Position numbers and translations under genes: made by a program
The notes under the pieces: model-generated
Told to the model about the DNA's origin: nothing
The model's input: the letters and a program-made list of their open reading frames with translations, nothing else
Database searches by the model: none
Shown: one piece after another, positions 1 through 9,242 of the stretch
How positions within the stretch are numbered: the first letter of the stretch is position 1
Layout of the letters: each line of letters opens with the position of its first letter
Assembly: GCF_022321485.1 (NCBI RefSeq)
Contig: NZ_JAKOGG010000007.1
Span: 62,001 to 126,000 of the forward strand
DNA length: 64,000 nucleotides
Source: Shewanella electrica
GTDB taxonomy: Bacteria; Pseudomonadota; Gammaproteobacteria; Enterobacterales; Shewanellaceae
Direction of reading: 5' to 3'

Positions 1-1
1 C

Positions 2-208
2 GAAAGCAAAGGGCTGCTGCATCGTGGCCGCAGTGAACAAGATGAACGTGTACGAGTGATAGAGTTGACGGCAGCAGGGCAGGCGCTAAAACAACGTGCC
101 AGCCAAGTACCGGAAAAGATGTTCTGCTTGCTCGGATTAGAAGTAGAAAAGCTACAATCATTAAAACAGCTATGCGATGAGCTTAACCAAGTGCTTGATC
201 AGCGTTGA
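2..208 (+). CDS. MarR-family regulator, C-terminal part (OhrR-like)
   Basis: The window opens inside this gene; 68 residues and the stop are present. The visible part reads as the wing and C-terminal dimerisation helices of a MarR regulator: a GLLHRGRSEQDERV stretch (the basic wing plus the DER motif) is followed by a typical I-E-L-T-x-x-G-x-x-L helix. The spacing resembles OhrR-type organic peroxide sensors, but the reactive cysteine of that group lies N-terminal and is outside the window. The subfamily is therefore inference; MarR membership is fairly safe. Confidence 0.7.
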   Translation, partial: ESKGLLHRGRSEQDERVRVIELTAAGQALKQRASQVPEKMFCLLGLEVEKLQSLKQLCDELNQVLDQR

Positions 209-344
209 TATGTCAGTCTGGCATGTTGTTGTGACGGTTCAACGTCGCCGAGAAAGATGATTTTCAGTGGTAAACAAGGTACATTGCCGGCCAATTTGAA
301 CTGTCGATATGCTCGACAACATTTACTATAAGCAGGTTTACGCG

Positions 345-1490
345 GTGAGTCAGTTGCTCCAGTGTCAGTTTTATCAACAACATCTCTGTCGGTCGTGCGC
401 CTTGCTCGACTTACCACTGGTTGAGCAAGTCGAAGGTAAACAACAGCAGTTGCAGCAGTTACTCCACCCATTTGCGGTGGAAAGCTATGAGCCTGCGGTT
501 GTTGGGCCGGTTGCCGCGTTTCGCAATAAAGCCAAAATGGTGGCACTTGGTGCCGCTCATCAGCCGATTCTTGGCATTGTTTCGCCGAGTGGTGAGCCAG
601 TTAGCTTGGTTAATTGTCCGCTGTACCCAACCTCAATGCAGCAACTGCTGGCGCGCTTAGAACGCTTTATCCAACAAGCAGGTATTGCGCCCTACCGGGT
701 GGATAAAGCCAAAGGTGAATTGAAGTTTGTGTTGCTGACACAAGCGCAGCACAGCGGCGAATTTATGCTGCGTTTTGTGTTGCGTTCTACCACTGCTATT
801 GCGCGTATAGAGCGTGAGTTGGCCGGATTATTGGCCGAGTTTCCCGCCATTAAGTTGGTTACTGCCAATATCCAGCCCGTGCACATGGCGCGGTTGGAAG
901 GTGAGGAGGAGATCTGGCTTTATGGTGAACCGCGTCTTAAAGAGGTGTTTAACCAAGTGCCGCTATATATTCGGCCGAAAAGCTTCTTTCAAACCAATCC
1001 CGAGGTGGCGGCGCAACTCTATGCCACTGCAAAAGCTTGGTTAGCGCCATTACAACTGCGTAGTTTGTGGGACCTATTTTGTGGTGTCGGCGGTTTTGGT
1101 TTGCACTGTGCGACCGCTGAAATGCAGCTTACTGGCATTGAGATTGAGGCAGAAGCGATTGCCTGTGCCAAGCTAGCGGCAGCAGAATTAGGGTTAACTC
1201 AGGTGAGTTTTCAGGCATTGGATTCCAGCAATTTTGCCGCCGGTTCGCAACAAGTGCCAGATGCGGTCATCGTTAATCCGCCACGGCGGGGTTTAGGGCG
1301 GGAGTTGTGCCAGTCATTAGCCGCTTTTGCGCCGCAACATATTCTCTATTCTAGCTGCAATCCCAAGACCTTAGCTGATGATCTGCAACACTTTAATGAG
1401 TATCGCTGCGTCAAGGTTCAGCTGTTTGATATGTTCCCACATACCGATCACTTTGAAGTGTTAGTGCTACTCACACGTAAAACTGCGTAG
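345..1490 (+). CDS. rlmC: 23S rRNA (uracil-5-)-methyltransferase RlmC
   Basis: RlmC methylates C5 of U747 in 23S rRNA using S-adenosylmethionine. Numbered from the upstream in-frame ATG at 309, cysteines at about 19, 27, 30 and 103 match the 4Fe-4S cluster ligands of the RlmC/RlmD family. The SAM motif [13 protein letters not shown], the NPPRRG motif and the catalytic cysteine in YSSCNPKT are all present, and the sequence aligns through its length with Escherichia coli RlmC as I remember it. I prefer the GTG at 345 because family members start a few residues before the first cysteine and an AGCAGG ribosome site lies just upstream; the ATG at 309 would add 12 residues. It is monocistronic. A weak hairpin (AACATC/GATGTT) follows the stop without a T-run. 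Confidence 0.93.
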   Translation: MSQLLQCQFYQQHLCRSCALLDLPLVEQVEGKQQQLQQLLHPFAVESYEPAVVGPVAAFRNKAKMVALGAAHQPILGIVSPSGEPVSLVNCPLYPTSMQQLLARLERFIQQAGIAPYRVDKAKGELKFVLLTQAQHSGEFMLRFVLRSTTAIARIERELAGLLAEFPAIKLVTANIQPVHMARLEGEEEIWLYGEPRLKEVFNQVPLYIRPKSFFQTNPEVAAQLYATAKAWLAPLQLRSLWDLFCGVGGFGLHCATAEMQLTGIEIEAEAIACAKLAAAELGLTQVSFQALDSSNFAAGSQQVPDAVIVNPPRRGLGRELCQSLAAFAPQHILYSSCNPKTLADDLQHFNEYRCVKVQLFDMFPHTDHFEVLVLLTRKTA

Positions 1491-1673
1491 GTTTAACATC
1501 TTCCTTGCCGCGAGGATGTTAGCTCGCTCGCGATCTCGATGAATTCCCCCCTCGGCAACGGAATGCTGAGTAATTGCTCGATCTATTTCACTGTTGTACC
1601 AAAGTTTAGTTTGGTATGCGCACTTTATCGATATAATTAGCATTATCTAATCGTATAGCTGAGATCTAGTTTC

Positions 1674-3332
1674 ATGAAAAACTTAGGCATCAGACAAAAG
1701 ATTCTCCTGTTAGCTGTGCTTCCACTTATCCTACTGACTGCGGTTATTTTGTTTATTTCATGGCAAATGGAATCACAAACATTAACCAGTACGGTGAATG
1801 ATTTCCGTGAAAAGTTAATTCACGAGCGTAAGCAAGAAATGATTCATGTCACCGAGATTGCCCGCGAAATGGTGGCGTTCCAACGTCAGCAAGGCGTCGA
1901 TTTTAAAGAGCAACTGCGTACCGCCAAATTTGGTGAGTCGGGTTACTTTTATATCTACGATGGTCAAGGGCGCAACGTGTTTCACGGGCTGACGATCAAG
2001 CTAGAAGGTACTGACCAAATCGGCATGACCGACCCGAAAGGCATCAAAATTGTGCAAGGCTTATTGCAATCAGCTGCGACTGGCGATGGCTTTCTGACCT
2101 ACTTTTTTCAAAAGCCGGGCAGCACTGAACTGATCGAAAAACTCGGTTACGTGGCTAAAGTGCCCGGAACGGACTGGATTATCGGTACCGGCGCCTATTT
2201 TGATGATATCGATGCTGCTGCGGCAGAATATCGCGACATGGCTCAGCAAGAGATGCTCACAAAGCTGTGGGCGGTTGTGGTGATAACTTTAATCCTCGCG
2301 GCGGTGACCGTGGTGGTGATCATGCTGGCGGCGAGCAAAATGGTGAAACCGCTGAACAACATGCTGGAGCATCTCAATGATATTGCCAAAGGTGAGGGCG
2401 ATCTGACCCGACGTGTGCCGGTGAACGGTCAAGATGAGATCGCCGCCGTAGGGCGCGCCTTCAACTTGTTTGTCGAGAAGCTACAGCACACCATCCGCGA
2501 TGTGGCGCAATCCACTGGGCAAGTGGTGGAAGCGGCGCATAACATTCATACCCAAACTGAAGCGATTGCCAGCCAGTTAGCGAACCACAACCACGAAACT
2601 GATCAGGTGGTTACTGCGATTACTGAGATGTCATCAACCGCTCAAGAAGTTGCCGCCAACACCAATGAGGTGGCGGATTCGACGCATGATGCCACTAACG
2701 AAGTCGCTAAAGCCCAACGCTGTGTGGATGATTCATTGACCCAAGTATCGTCGTTGATGGAAGAGATCGACAGCGCCGCAGTACATGTGCAAGCGTTGAA
2801 TGAGCAATCGCAAAAGATCAACAGCGTACTGTCAGTGATTGGTGGTATCGCCGAACAAACCAACTTGTTAGCGTTGAACGCTGCCATTGAAGCTGCTCGT
2901 GCGGGTGAGCAAGGGCGCGGTTTTGCGGTGGTCGCCGACGAAGTGCGTAATCTTGCCAGCCGTACACAAGCGAGCACGCTGGAAATTAACGAGATGCTCA
3001 ATGAGCTAAATAGCTCGGTCAGTCGAGCGGTGGCGGCAATGGACAAGAGCCAAAAGAACTGCCAGCAAAGTGTGTCGGCTAACCGTTTGATCTCTGAAAG
3101 CTTAGGCGCAGTAACGTCGTCGGTGACGCGTATCAATGATATGAGCACGCAAATTGCCACCGCAACCACTGAACAAAGCTCGGTCACGGAAGAGATCAAC
3201 CGCAATATCTATGTGATTCAGGAGATTGTTACCGCACTAATGGCCGCCAGCCAATCAGCGGCAACCGTTAGCCAAAGTGTCTCATCCAGTGGCGATAAGT
3301 TGGGGCATCTGGTGCGGCAATTTAAAATTTAA
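1674..3332 (+). CDS. Methyl-accepting chemotaxis protein with single Cache sensor
   Basis: Chemoreceptor of 552 residues. The order is an N-terminal membrane helix (about 9-30), a periplasmic single-Cache domain (about 35-190, with [14 protein letters not shown] and [21 protein letters not shown], typical of sCache_2), a second membrane helix (about 197-220), a HAMP linker, and the cytoplasmic signalling domain. The hairpin tip [20 protein letters not shown] is the conserved CheA/CheW contact region. Single Cache_2 domains often bind small carboxylates, but the ligand cannot be read from the sequence. No C-terminal CheR-tethering pentapeptide is seen. It stands alone, with a terminator directly after it. 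Confidence 0.93.
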   Translation: MKNLGIRQKILLLAVLPLILLTAVILFISWQMESQTLTSTVNDFREKLIHERKQEMIHVTEIAREMVAFQRQQGVDFKEQLRTAKFGESGYFYIYDGQGRNVFHGLTIKLEGTDQIGMTDPKGIKIVQGLLQSAATGDGFLTYFFQKPGSTELIEKLGYVAKVPGTDWIIGTGAYFDDIDAAAAEYRDMAQQEMLTKLWAVVVITLILAAVTVVVIMLAASKMVKPLNNMLEHLNDIAKGEGDLTRRVPVNGQDEIAAVGRAFNLFVEKLQHTIRDVAQSTGQVVEAAHNIHTQTEAIASQLANHNHETDQVVTAITEMSSTAQEVAANTNEVADSTHDATNEVAKAQRCVDDSLTQVSSLMEEIDSAAVHVQALNEQSQKINSVLSVIGGIAEQTNLLALNAAIEAARAGEQGRGFAVVADEVRNLASRTQASTLEINEMLNELNSSVSRAVAAMDKSQKNCQQSVSANRLISESLGAVTSSVTRINDMSTQIATATTEQSSVTEEINRNIYVIQEIVTALMAASQSAATVSQSVSSSGDKLGHLVRQFKI

Positions 3333-3347
3333 TGTGAATTTATTGAG

Positions 3348-3378
3348 AAAAACGGCGCTTCATAAAGCGCCGTTTTGT
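3348..3378 (+). terminator. Intrinsic terminator after the chemoreceptor
   Basis: Arms AAAACGGCGCTT and AAGCGCCGTTTT pair perfectly around a short loop and run into T residues. This ends the chemoreceptor transcript. Confidence 0.85.
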
Positions 3379-3687
3379 TATTTCAGCAGCACAATAACAC
3401 TGAAATTCGCCAATATTTTACCAGCGACTACACTTGTCGGCGGCGTGTTCTGAATCGCTAATTGGGTGAACTGGCAGAGATCTGCAAGATAAATTTCCAA
3501 CTAACTGTCAATTATTTTGTGCTAAGAAGTAAGGAAATGCGCCGTAACGGCGATTTTAGTGCATTAATTTCACCATATAAAAGCGAGTAGGTTTTATGTA
3601 ACACCATGAAAATAAATAGATATTTATATATATTTCACTTTTTTGTCGCTCTATACAACATCCATTGGCGAAATTTGAAACTGTGGA
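3379..3687. other. Intergenic stretch upstream of the EF-G promoter
   Basis: No gene is supported here. A short GC palindrome (CGCCGT/ACGGCG near 3541) is followed by a T-rich stretch. The 68-codon frame starting at 3606 spans the EF-G promoter and has no protein-like features. Confidence 0.5.
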
Positions 3688-3718
3688 TTGCAGGAAGGTG
3701 GGATTTCGGTGTTATAAT
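3688..3718 (+). promoter_or_regulatory. Probable sigma-70 promoter of the EF-G gene
   Basis: A perfect TATAAT (3713-3718) is preceded by TTGCAG (3688-3693) at a long 19-bp spacing and followed by a GC-rich start region, ACGCGCC. This strong -10 with a GC-rich discriminator is typical of growth-rate-controlled translation genes. The -35 assignment is less certain than the -10. Confidence 0.6.
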
Positions 3719-3808
3719 ACGCGCCTTAATAAATGGGGTACCGTCTGTCGCAGCAAACGAAGTGGCACACTCCGTCTCCTATTCACTAACTCATAATGAA
3801 GTTGAATC

Positions 3809-5896
3809 ATGACTGACTTATCGAAATACAGAAATATTGGTATTTTTGCTCACGTTGACGCGGGTAAAACTACCACCACCGAGCGTATCCTGAAACTCAC
3901 TGGTAAGATCCACAAACTGGGTGAAGTACATGATGGCGCTTCAACCATGGACTTCATGGATCAGGAAGCTGAACGTGGTATCACCATTCAGTCAGCTGCG
4001 ACCACCTGTTTCTGGAAAGATCACCGCTTTAACATCATCGATACCCCAGGACACGTTGACTTCACTGTTGAAGTATATCGTTCATTGAAAGTTCTGGACG
4101 GCGGCGTTGGTGTATTCTGTGGTAGCGGTGGTGTAGAACCACAATCAGAAACCAACTGGCGTTATGCGAACGAATCAGAAGTTGCGCGTATCATCTTCGT
4201 AAACAAACTGGACCGTATGGGTGCCGACTTCCTGCGCGTAGTTGGTCAAATCAAACGCGTTCTGGCAGCTAACCCATTGGTTATGACTCTGCCTATCGGT
4301 ATCGAAGACGACTTCAAAGGCGTTGTAGACGTTCTGACTCGTAAAGCTTACGTGTGGGATGACTCAGGTCTGCCAGAAAACTTCACCGTAACTGACGTAC
4401 CAGAAGACATGGTTGATCTGGTTGAAGAATACCGTGAACAGATGATCGAAACTGCTGTTGAGCAAGACGATGATCTGATGGAAGCTTACATGGAAGGTGA
4501 AGAACCTTCTATCGAAGACATCAAGCGTTGTATCCGTAAAGGTACTATCAACCTGGCGTTCTTCCCTACTTTCTGTGGTTCTGCGTTCAAGAACAAAGGC
4601 ATGCAGTTGGTACTGGACGGCGTTGTTGATTACTTGCCTTCACCAACAGAAGTTGTACCACAACCACTGACTGACCCAGAAACTGGTGAAGAAACTGGTG
4701 AAGTTGCTACTGTTACTGTGGACGAGCCTTTCCGCGCTCTGGCGTTCAAAATCATGGACGACCGTTTCGGTGCTCTGACCTTTATCCGTATCTACTCAGG
4801 TAAGCTGAAAAAAGGCGATACCATCCTGAACAGCGCAACTGGTAAAACAGAACGTATCGGCCGTATGGTGATGATGCACGCAAACGACCGTGCTGAAATC
4901 GATAGCGCTCAAGCGGGTGACATTCTGGCTGTTGTAGGTATGAAGAACGTTCAGACAGGTCACACTCTGTGTGATCCTAAGCATGAATGTACTCTGGAAC
5001 CTATGATCTTCCCAACACCAGTAATCTCTATCGCAGTAACTCCGAAGGACAAAGGTGCTTCTGAGAAACTGGGTATCGCACTGGGTAAAATGGTTGCTGA
5101 AGATCCATCATTCCAAGTTGAAACTGACCAAGAAACTGGTGACACCATCCTGAAAGGTATGGGTGAACTGCACTTGGACATTAAAGTAGACATCCTGAAA
5201 CGTACTCACGGTGTTGACTTGGCTGTAGGTGCTCCTCAAGTAGCTTACCGTGAAACTATCACCAAAGCCGTTGAAGACAGCTACACCCACAAGAAACAAT
5301 CTGGTGGTTCTGGTCAATTCGGTAAGATCGATTACCGCATCAAGCCAGGCGAGCCTAACTCAGGCTTCAAGTTCGTTTCATCAGTTGTTGGTGGTAACGT
5401 ACCTCGTGAATTCTGGCCAGCAGTTGAGTTTGGTTTCGAATCAATGATGCAAGAAGGTCCTTTGGCTGGCTTCCCAGTATTGGACGTTGAAGTTGAACTG
5501 TTCGATGGTTCTTACCACGCAGTTGACTCATCAGCTATCGCGTTCGAAATCGCAGCAAAAGGCGCGTTCCGTCAATCTATGCCAAAAGCTGGTCCACAGC
5601 TGTTGGAGCCTATCATGAAAGTTGACGTGTTCACTCCAGATGACCACGTAGGTGACGTGATTGGTGACTTGAACCGTCGTCGCGGCATGATCAAAGACCA
5701 AGAAGCTGGTCTGACAGGCGTTCGCGTTAAAGCAGACGTACCATTGGCTGAAATGTTCGGCTATATCGGTAACCTGCGTACAATGACTTCAGGTCGTGGT
5801 CAGTTCTCTATGGAGTTCTCACACTACTCTGCATGTCCAGCTAACGTTTCTGAGAAAGTTATCGCAGAAACTAAAGCTAAAAAAGCTGCTAAATAA
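3809..5896 (+). CDS. fusA: Translation elongation factor G, stand-alone copy (EF-G2 type)
   Basis: GTPase that drives ribosomal translocation and, with RRF, ribosome recycling. At 695 residues it is full length. The P-loop [15 protein letters not shown] is near the N-terminus, followed by the switch region [20 protein letters not shown], and NKLDRMGAD for guanine recognition. Domains II to V follow, including the GSGQFGKI segment of domain IV and the [10 protein letters not shown] ending. It is not in a str operon (no rpsL, rpsG or tuf nearby). Shewanella genomes carry a second EF-G outside that operon, which this copy probably is. Codon use is strongly biased to abundant-tRNA codons, suggesting high expression. 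Its own promoter and terminator make it monocistronic. Confidence 0.95.
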   Translation: MTDLSKYRNIGIFAHVDAGKTTTTERILKLTGKIHKLGEVHDGASTMDFMDQEAERGITIQSAATTCFWKDHRFNIIDTPGHVDFTVEVYRSLKVLDGGVGVFCGSGGVEPQSETNWRYANESEVARIIFVNKLDRMGADFLRVVGQIKRVLAANPLVMTLPIGIEDDFKGVVDVLTRKAYVWDDSGLPENFTVTDVPEDMVDLVEEYREQMIETAVEQDDDLMEAYMEGEEPSIEDIKRCIRKGTINLAFFPTFCGSAFKNKGMQLVLDGVVDYLPSPTEVVPQPLTDPETGEETGEVATVTVDEPFRALAFKIMDDRFGALTFIRIYSGKLKKGDTILNSATGKTERIGRMVMMHANDRAEIDSAQAGDILAVVGMKNVQTGHTLCDPKHECTLEPMIFPTPVISIAVTPKDKGASEKLGIALGKMVAEDPSFQVETDQETGDTILKGMGELHLDIKVDILKRTHGVDLAVGAPQVAYRETITKAVEDSYTHKKQSGGSGQFGKIDYRIKPGEPNSGFKFVSSVVGGNVPREFWPAVEFGFESMMQEGPLAGFPVLDVEVELFDGSYHAVDSSAIAFEIAAKGAFRQSMPKAGPQLLEPIMKVDVFTPDDHVGDVIGDLNRRRGMIKDQEAGLTGVRVKADVPLAEMFGYIGNLRTMTSGRGQFSMEFSHYSACPANVSEKVIAETKAKKAAK

Positions 5897-5917
5897 GCTT
5901 TGATACGCTAGATAACG

Positions 5918-5946
5918 AAAAGCCCGCATCACGCGGGCTTTTTTTA
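5918..5946 (+). terminator. Intrinsic terminator of the EF-G gene
   Basis: AAAGCCCGC and GCGGGCTTT arms around a short loop are followed by a run of T residues. Confidence 0.9.
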
Positions 5947-6497
5947 TGTCTGAACGAGCCGTTAGGCTCGAGCTGCGAGTGACGAGAATAAAGCGATAAG
6001 CTGTAGGCGATAAGCGATAAGCGATAAGTTGTAAGCCGTAAGCGGTAAGTCATGAGCTTTAAGTGTTTAGGCGTTGCCGGTCAACAACGGCAGCATTTTG
6101 CCGTAGCGAGGAAATTCTTGTTCAGCTTATCTCAGTTTATTTGATGTTGACGCTTTGATGCAGAGACAACGGCTAGAGGCTGCTGAACCTTGGTGTTTGA
6201 TGTTTATCGATAATAGCGCGTTATGAACGAGGCGCGACGTATAGTCAACTAAGCAAGCTGGGCGTAACAACGTTCAGGAGGTGTTTAAATGACCCCTTCT
6301 AGCAGCGACAGAGCGCAATTTAATTAGCGTTAGCTGCTTGTCGGTGGAGAATAACTACACGGCACATCACATCACTTGCCTTACCTACATCGCGCTTTGC
6401 CAGCCGCAAAATAACCAGTAAGGATAAACTGCCGCTAGCAACTCGATTGGTACAGTTTATGCTGCGTTTGGCGAAATTTATCATTTAGAGCAGCGAT
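5947..6497. other. Intergenic region with a heptamer array
   Basis: About 550 bases without a convincing gene. It contains the heptanucleotide array at 5993-6069. Near its end is a 17-mer (GATAAACTGCCGCTAGC, 6423-6439) that recurs at 52075-52091. Nothing else was recognised. Confidence 0.5.
5993..6069 (+). repeat. Imperfect heptanucleotide tandem repeat, about 11 units
   Basis: Consecutive 7-base units close to GCGATAA: four exact GCGATAA copies (5993, 6007, 6014, 6021), interspersed with and followed by variants such as GCTGTAG, GTTGTAA, GCCGTAA, GCGGTAA and GCTTTAA. The units stay in register over 77 bases. The array is in non-coding DNA after the EF-G terminator. Confidence 0.85.
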
Positions 6498-7004
6498 ATG
6501 AATATCAACAGTGAGTACGTTTCAGTACGACAACCTAGCTCATCAACGGCTATTGCCAAAAATACGGCCAAAGCGGTGACAAATTTTGCGGATATCCTTC
6601 AAGGGCAGAAGAAAATTGCCGCAGGCACCGCGCCAGCAGTAACTGAAACTGACCGAAACAACTGGCGGAATGCCGACTTTTCTCATATGACGCCTAAGCA
6701 GATGCGAGCTATCTCTAAAGAGATGCACCAGCATGGCGATATCGATTTGGATGCAATGATTAGCCTACAGGCCATAGGCCCATTAGGAAAAGCAGGGGCT
6801 AATGGTGAATTCATCCCATTTACCAGCGAAGAACGTGAGCAAATTGATAACACCCCAATCAACTATAGACAAACCGTCGCAGATCAGCGGGACAACATTG
6901 AGCGTATGGGCAGAACATTAGACCCGACATCAGCCTATTCTATGTGGGTCAAGCTGGATCAGCTTTTGGGGCAAACTACAGCCTCTGTTGCTGCCAAGGT
7001 GTAG
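6498..7004 (+). CDS. Hypothetical protein, 168 residues
   Basis: I do not recognise the family. The product is soluble and polar, with no signal peptide or membrane segment. The first 55 residues are low in structure (Ser, Ala and Thr rich). The rest looks helical, with the phrase MTPKQMRAISKEMHQHGDID and a later EREQIDNTP stretch. The MTPKQM..ISKE..Q.GDID arrangement resembles small regulatory or flagellar-associated proteins of marine gammaproteobacteria, but that is only an impression. An AGAGCAG sequence precedes the ATG at a reasonable distance. It is a single gene that converges on arcA and probably shares its terminator. Confidence 0.7.
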   Translation: MNINSEYVSVRQPSSSTAIAKNTAKAVTNFADILQGQKKIAAGTAPAVTETDRNNWRNADFSHMTPKQMRAISKEMHQHGDIDLDAMISLQAIGPLGKAGANGEFIPFTSEEREQIDNTPINYRQTVADQRDNIERMGRTLDPTSAYSMWVKLDQLLGQTTASVAAKV

Positions 7005-7136
7005 TTGATTAAGGTGTTGCTGCGTATCGACGTTGCCGCGCTAATTGAATGAAGCGCTATTGTGGGATGTCGTTATAGCGGTTGCTAATGAAAGCAGATG
7101 GCTTCGTCAATGACAGCTACATCGCTCTGGGGCATG

Positions 7137-7165
7137 AAAAAACCGGCACATGAGGCCGGTTTTTA
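7137..7165 (-). terminator. Bidirectional terminator between the 168-residue protein gene and arcA
   Basis: AAAAAACCGGC and GCCGGTTTTT arms around a seven-base loop give a T-run in both directions. It serves arcA on the minus strand and probably the convergent gene on the plus strand. Confidence 0.85.
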
Positions 7166-7182
7166 TATCGCGATGTTGTCAA

Positions 7183-7899
7183 TTAGTCTTCTAAGTGACC
7201 GCAGAAACGATAGCCTTCGCCGTGGATGGTGGCGATGATTTCTGGTGTTTCTTGATGGTTTTCGAAGTGCTTACGGATGCGACGAATTGTCACGTCCACA
7301 GTACGATCGTGTGGCTTCAGTTCACGGCCAGTCATCTTCATCAGCAGATCAGCACGGGTCAGAATTTTGCCTGGGTTCTCAACAAAGTGCAGCATGGCAC
7401 GGAATTCAGAACGTGGCAGTTTGTGTGCTTCGCCGTTAGGGTTAACCAGTGAACGGCTGTTGACATCCAGCGTCCAACCGTTGAATTTAAACGCTTCAAC
7501 CGGTGATTTTTCTTCTGGCTCTGAGCTAACGCTAGTTACGCGAGTCAGCAAGTTACGTGCACGAATCGTCAGTTCACGAGGGTTAAACGGCTTAGTGATA
7601 TAGTCATCCGCACCAATTTCTAAGCCCAGAATTTTATCTACTTCGTTATCGCGACCAGTCAAGAAAATTAAACCTATGTTGTTGATTTCACGCAGTTCAC
7701 GCGCCAACAACAGGCCGTTTTTACCTGGCAGGTTGATATCCATTACCACCAAGTTGATTTTGTTTTCTTGCAGGGTTTTGTGCATCTCCGCGCCGTCGTT
7801 TGCTTCTGAAACGACATAACCTTCAGCTTCGAAAATGCTTCTCAGAGTATTACGGGTGACAGCTTCGTCTTCGACGATAAGAATGTGCGGATTTTGCAT
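7183..7899 (-). CDS. arcA: Aerobic respiration control response regulator ArcA
   Basis: OmpR-family response regulator that controls respiratory and fermentative genes in response to redox state. The 238 residues comprise a receiver domain (1-120) with the acidic pair E10/D11, phospho-acceptor D54 in [12 protein letters not shown] and the conserved KPF lysine, followed by a winged-helix DNA-binding domain (about 135-235) ending in HGEGYRFCG. Length and sequence match ArcA closely. In Shewanella the cognate signalling is split between ArcS and HptA; neither is in the window. It is a single gene ending at a bidirectional terminator. Confidence 0.95.
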   Translation of the reverse strand: MQNPHILIVEDEAVTRNTLRSIFEAEGYVVSEANDGAEMHKTLQENKINLVVMDINLPGKNGLLLARELREINNIGLIFLTGRDNEVDKILGLEIGADDYITKPFNPRELTIRARNLLTRVTSVSSEPEEKSPVEAFKFNGWTLDVNSRSLVNPNGEAHKLPRSEFRAMLHFVENPGKILTRADLLMKMTGRELKPHDRTVDVTIRRIRKHFENHQETPEIIATIHGEGYRFCGHLED

Positions 7900-8355
7900 A
7901 TTTTTTACCTAATAAATCAGTTGAGTCTAACCATGAGCAGGGCTCATGCCAGTTAGTTGTTTTACTGTTAAAACTTAGCGGTCAATGACCATTTCAGGGT
8001 ACACAGTCAACACTTCATGATTAGTTGAATTCTGGTGTGCATCAAAACGTGCACGAAATGTAATATTTAAGATACTCTGCCCGGTTTTTAGTTCCGTTTG
8101 CAATTGAATACCTTATTAAAATTCTTCTTCGTTCAGGAACCGCTCAGCTTTGCGTTGGTTAAAACGTGTTGGGGGATCTTGAAGAGCAGCTTGACCTAAA
8201 AACGTCAGTTTGTGATCAATGGCGCCATTGTACTCTTATTGGACATTTGTTAACAAATGAAATGTTAACAAATTTCCCGATAACCGCTGATTTGCTGAAA
8301 TAACGACACAATTTCACAAATCGAGCGGTTTGTTTGCGACAATCTTTTTAGTGCT
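7900..8355. other. Upstream region of arcA and the DUF3293 gene
   Basis: A long divergent intergenic region, AT-rich toward 8200-8350. It contains two direct copies of GTTAACAAAT (8249-8258 and 8264-8273), 15 bp apart, which may bind a regulator. No gene was found. Confidence 0.5.
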
Positions 8356-8383
8356 TTGGATTTGAGAGGCCGTTTGCTAGACT
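8356..8383 (+). promoter_or_regulatory. Possible promoter of the DUF3293 gene
   Basis: TTGGAT and TAGACT separated by 16 bp. A transcription start just after this would exclude the upstream ATG at 8385 and favour the ATG at 8415. The match is modest. Confidence 0.35.
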
Positions 8384-8414
8384 TATGCGAGCTTTAATCA
8401 GAGGCAGCTTAATA

Positions 8415-8849
8415 ATGGATGAAGGATTCAATTTGCTGTGGCAGCAATATCAAAATAGTTGTTTTTTACTTACCCAAGCGCTCACTCCTCCTTGTTCATT
8501 TGCCATCATTACCGCCTATAACCCGTTAGGCCAAACTCTTCCCGCTTCCCACAATCGATTACTCGATAAACAATTGCAGCAAGATATTATCCAGAGTGGC
8601 TGTGCTTATCGTGCCATGGTTGGTGCGTCTGTCGATCTACAACACCATGAGAAAAGTTGGGCAATCTATCTTGACCAACACGACGCTTATCAATTGGCGC
8701 ACAAATATCAGCAATATGCCTTCTACTTTGTCACAGAAGGTATATTACATTTAGTGCCATGCCACTGTGAGCAACCAGCGGTTGAGATGGGCTTGTTTGC
8801 TGACTATGTGCGTATTGTAGAAGTGTTGCCTGAACCGCGTGATGAGTAA
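8415..8849 (+). CDS. DUF3293 domain-containing protein
   Basis: A 144-residue cytoplasmic protein. The pattern FAIITAYNPLGQ, then an N-x-x-L-x-x-x-L helix, then a Gly-containing strand, matches DUF3293, a small family of unknown function in gammaproteobacteria, often beside lysC in Shewanella as I recall. The start is taken at 8415, behind an AGAGGCAG ribosome site; the frame is open ten codons further up to an ATG at 8385. It lies between arcA and the lysine riboswitch and is not obviously in an operon with either. Confidence 0.65.
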   Translation: MDEGFNLLWQQYQNSCFLLTQALTPPCSFAIITAYNPLGQTLPASHNRLLDKQLQQDIIQSGCAYRAMVGASVDLQHHEKSWAIYLDQHDAYQLAHKYQQYAFYFVTEGILHLVPCHCEQPAVEMGLFADYVRIVEVLPEPRDE

Positions 8850-8882
8850 CTGCTGCTCGGTTATGGCGTTGATAACTTTTTA

Positions 8883-8912
8883 TTGACAAACTTGGGCGGA
8901 TTACTGTACTTT
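8883..8912 (+). promoter_or_regulatory. Promoter of the riboswitch-lysC transcript
   Basis: A consensus TTGACA (8883-8888) and TACTTT (8907-8912) with an 18-bp spacer lie immediately before the riboswitch aptamer. Confidence 0.65.
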
Positions 8913-8934
8913 TTTCGCCTCGCTTCCCTAGGGA

Positions 8935-9182
8935 AGCCACAGAAGAGGAGCGCTCACTAGGTAGTGAATTTGAGGATACCAATATCCGCTGATGATTCAC
9001 GAGGGAGATGAGCGCCGAGGTTGACGCAAGATTGGTATGGCGTTAACCGGTTGGTCAGGCTGAATCCTGGCGACTGTCACCGTATTTATTGGTGGAGAGC
9101 TTCTGGTGTGTGACCATCGCTTTTCCCTTTCTAGGGTGCCTTGTACCAGCACCAGGCTCTTCGAACGAAATTTGTTCGGAGC
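8935..9182 (+). promoter_or_regulatory. Lysine riboswitch (L box) with expression platform
   Basis: The leader of lysC carries L-box hallmarks in order: an AGAGGAGCG segment near 8942, a GATGAGCGCCGAGG segment near 9007, a GGTTGGTCAGGCTGAATCC segment near 9047, and the diagnostic GGCGACTGTCACCG near 9067-9080. Downstream, a GGTGCC...GCACC stretch and a GCTC/CGAAC hairpin (9152-9182) followed by a T-rich run could form the alternative terminator or sequestering hairpin. Lysine binding would then reduce lysC expression, as in other gammaproteobacteria. Aptamer boundaries are approximate. Confidence 0.85.
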
Positions 9183-9242
9183 TGACATGAATTTTTATCC
9201 TGCAACATCTCGTCCTATCTTCCAGCAATGGAGGGGCAACTA

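Noticed and set aside
1497-1521. Possible terminator after rlmC
   Set aside because: The AACATC/GATGTT stem has a mismatch and no T-run follows, so it was not annotated.
2642-3205. 187-codon antisense frame in the first chemoreceptor
   Set aside because: Antisense shadow of a strongly conserved coding region; composition follows the opposite strand.
3606-3812. 68-codon frame just upstream of the EF-G gene
   Set aside because: It contains the promoter TATAAT region, ends four bases into the EF-G start and has no protein-like features; more likely untranslated leader.
5993-6069. CRISPR-like array
   Set aside because: Units are only 7 bases with no spacers; no cas genes nearby.
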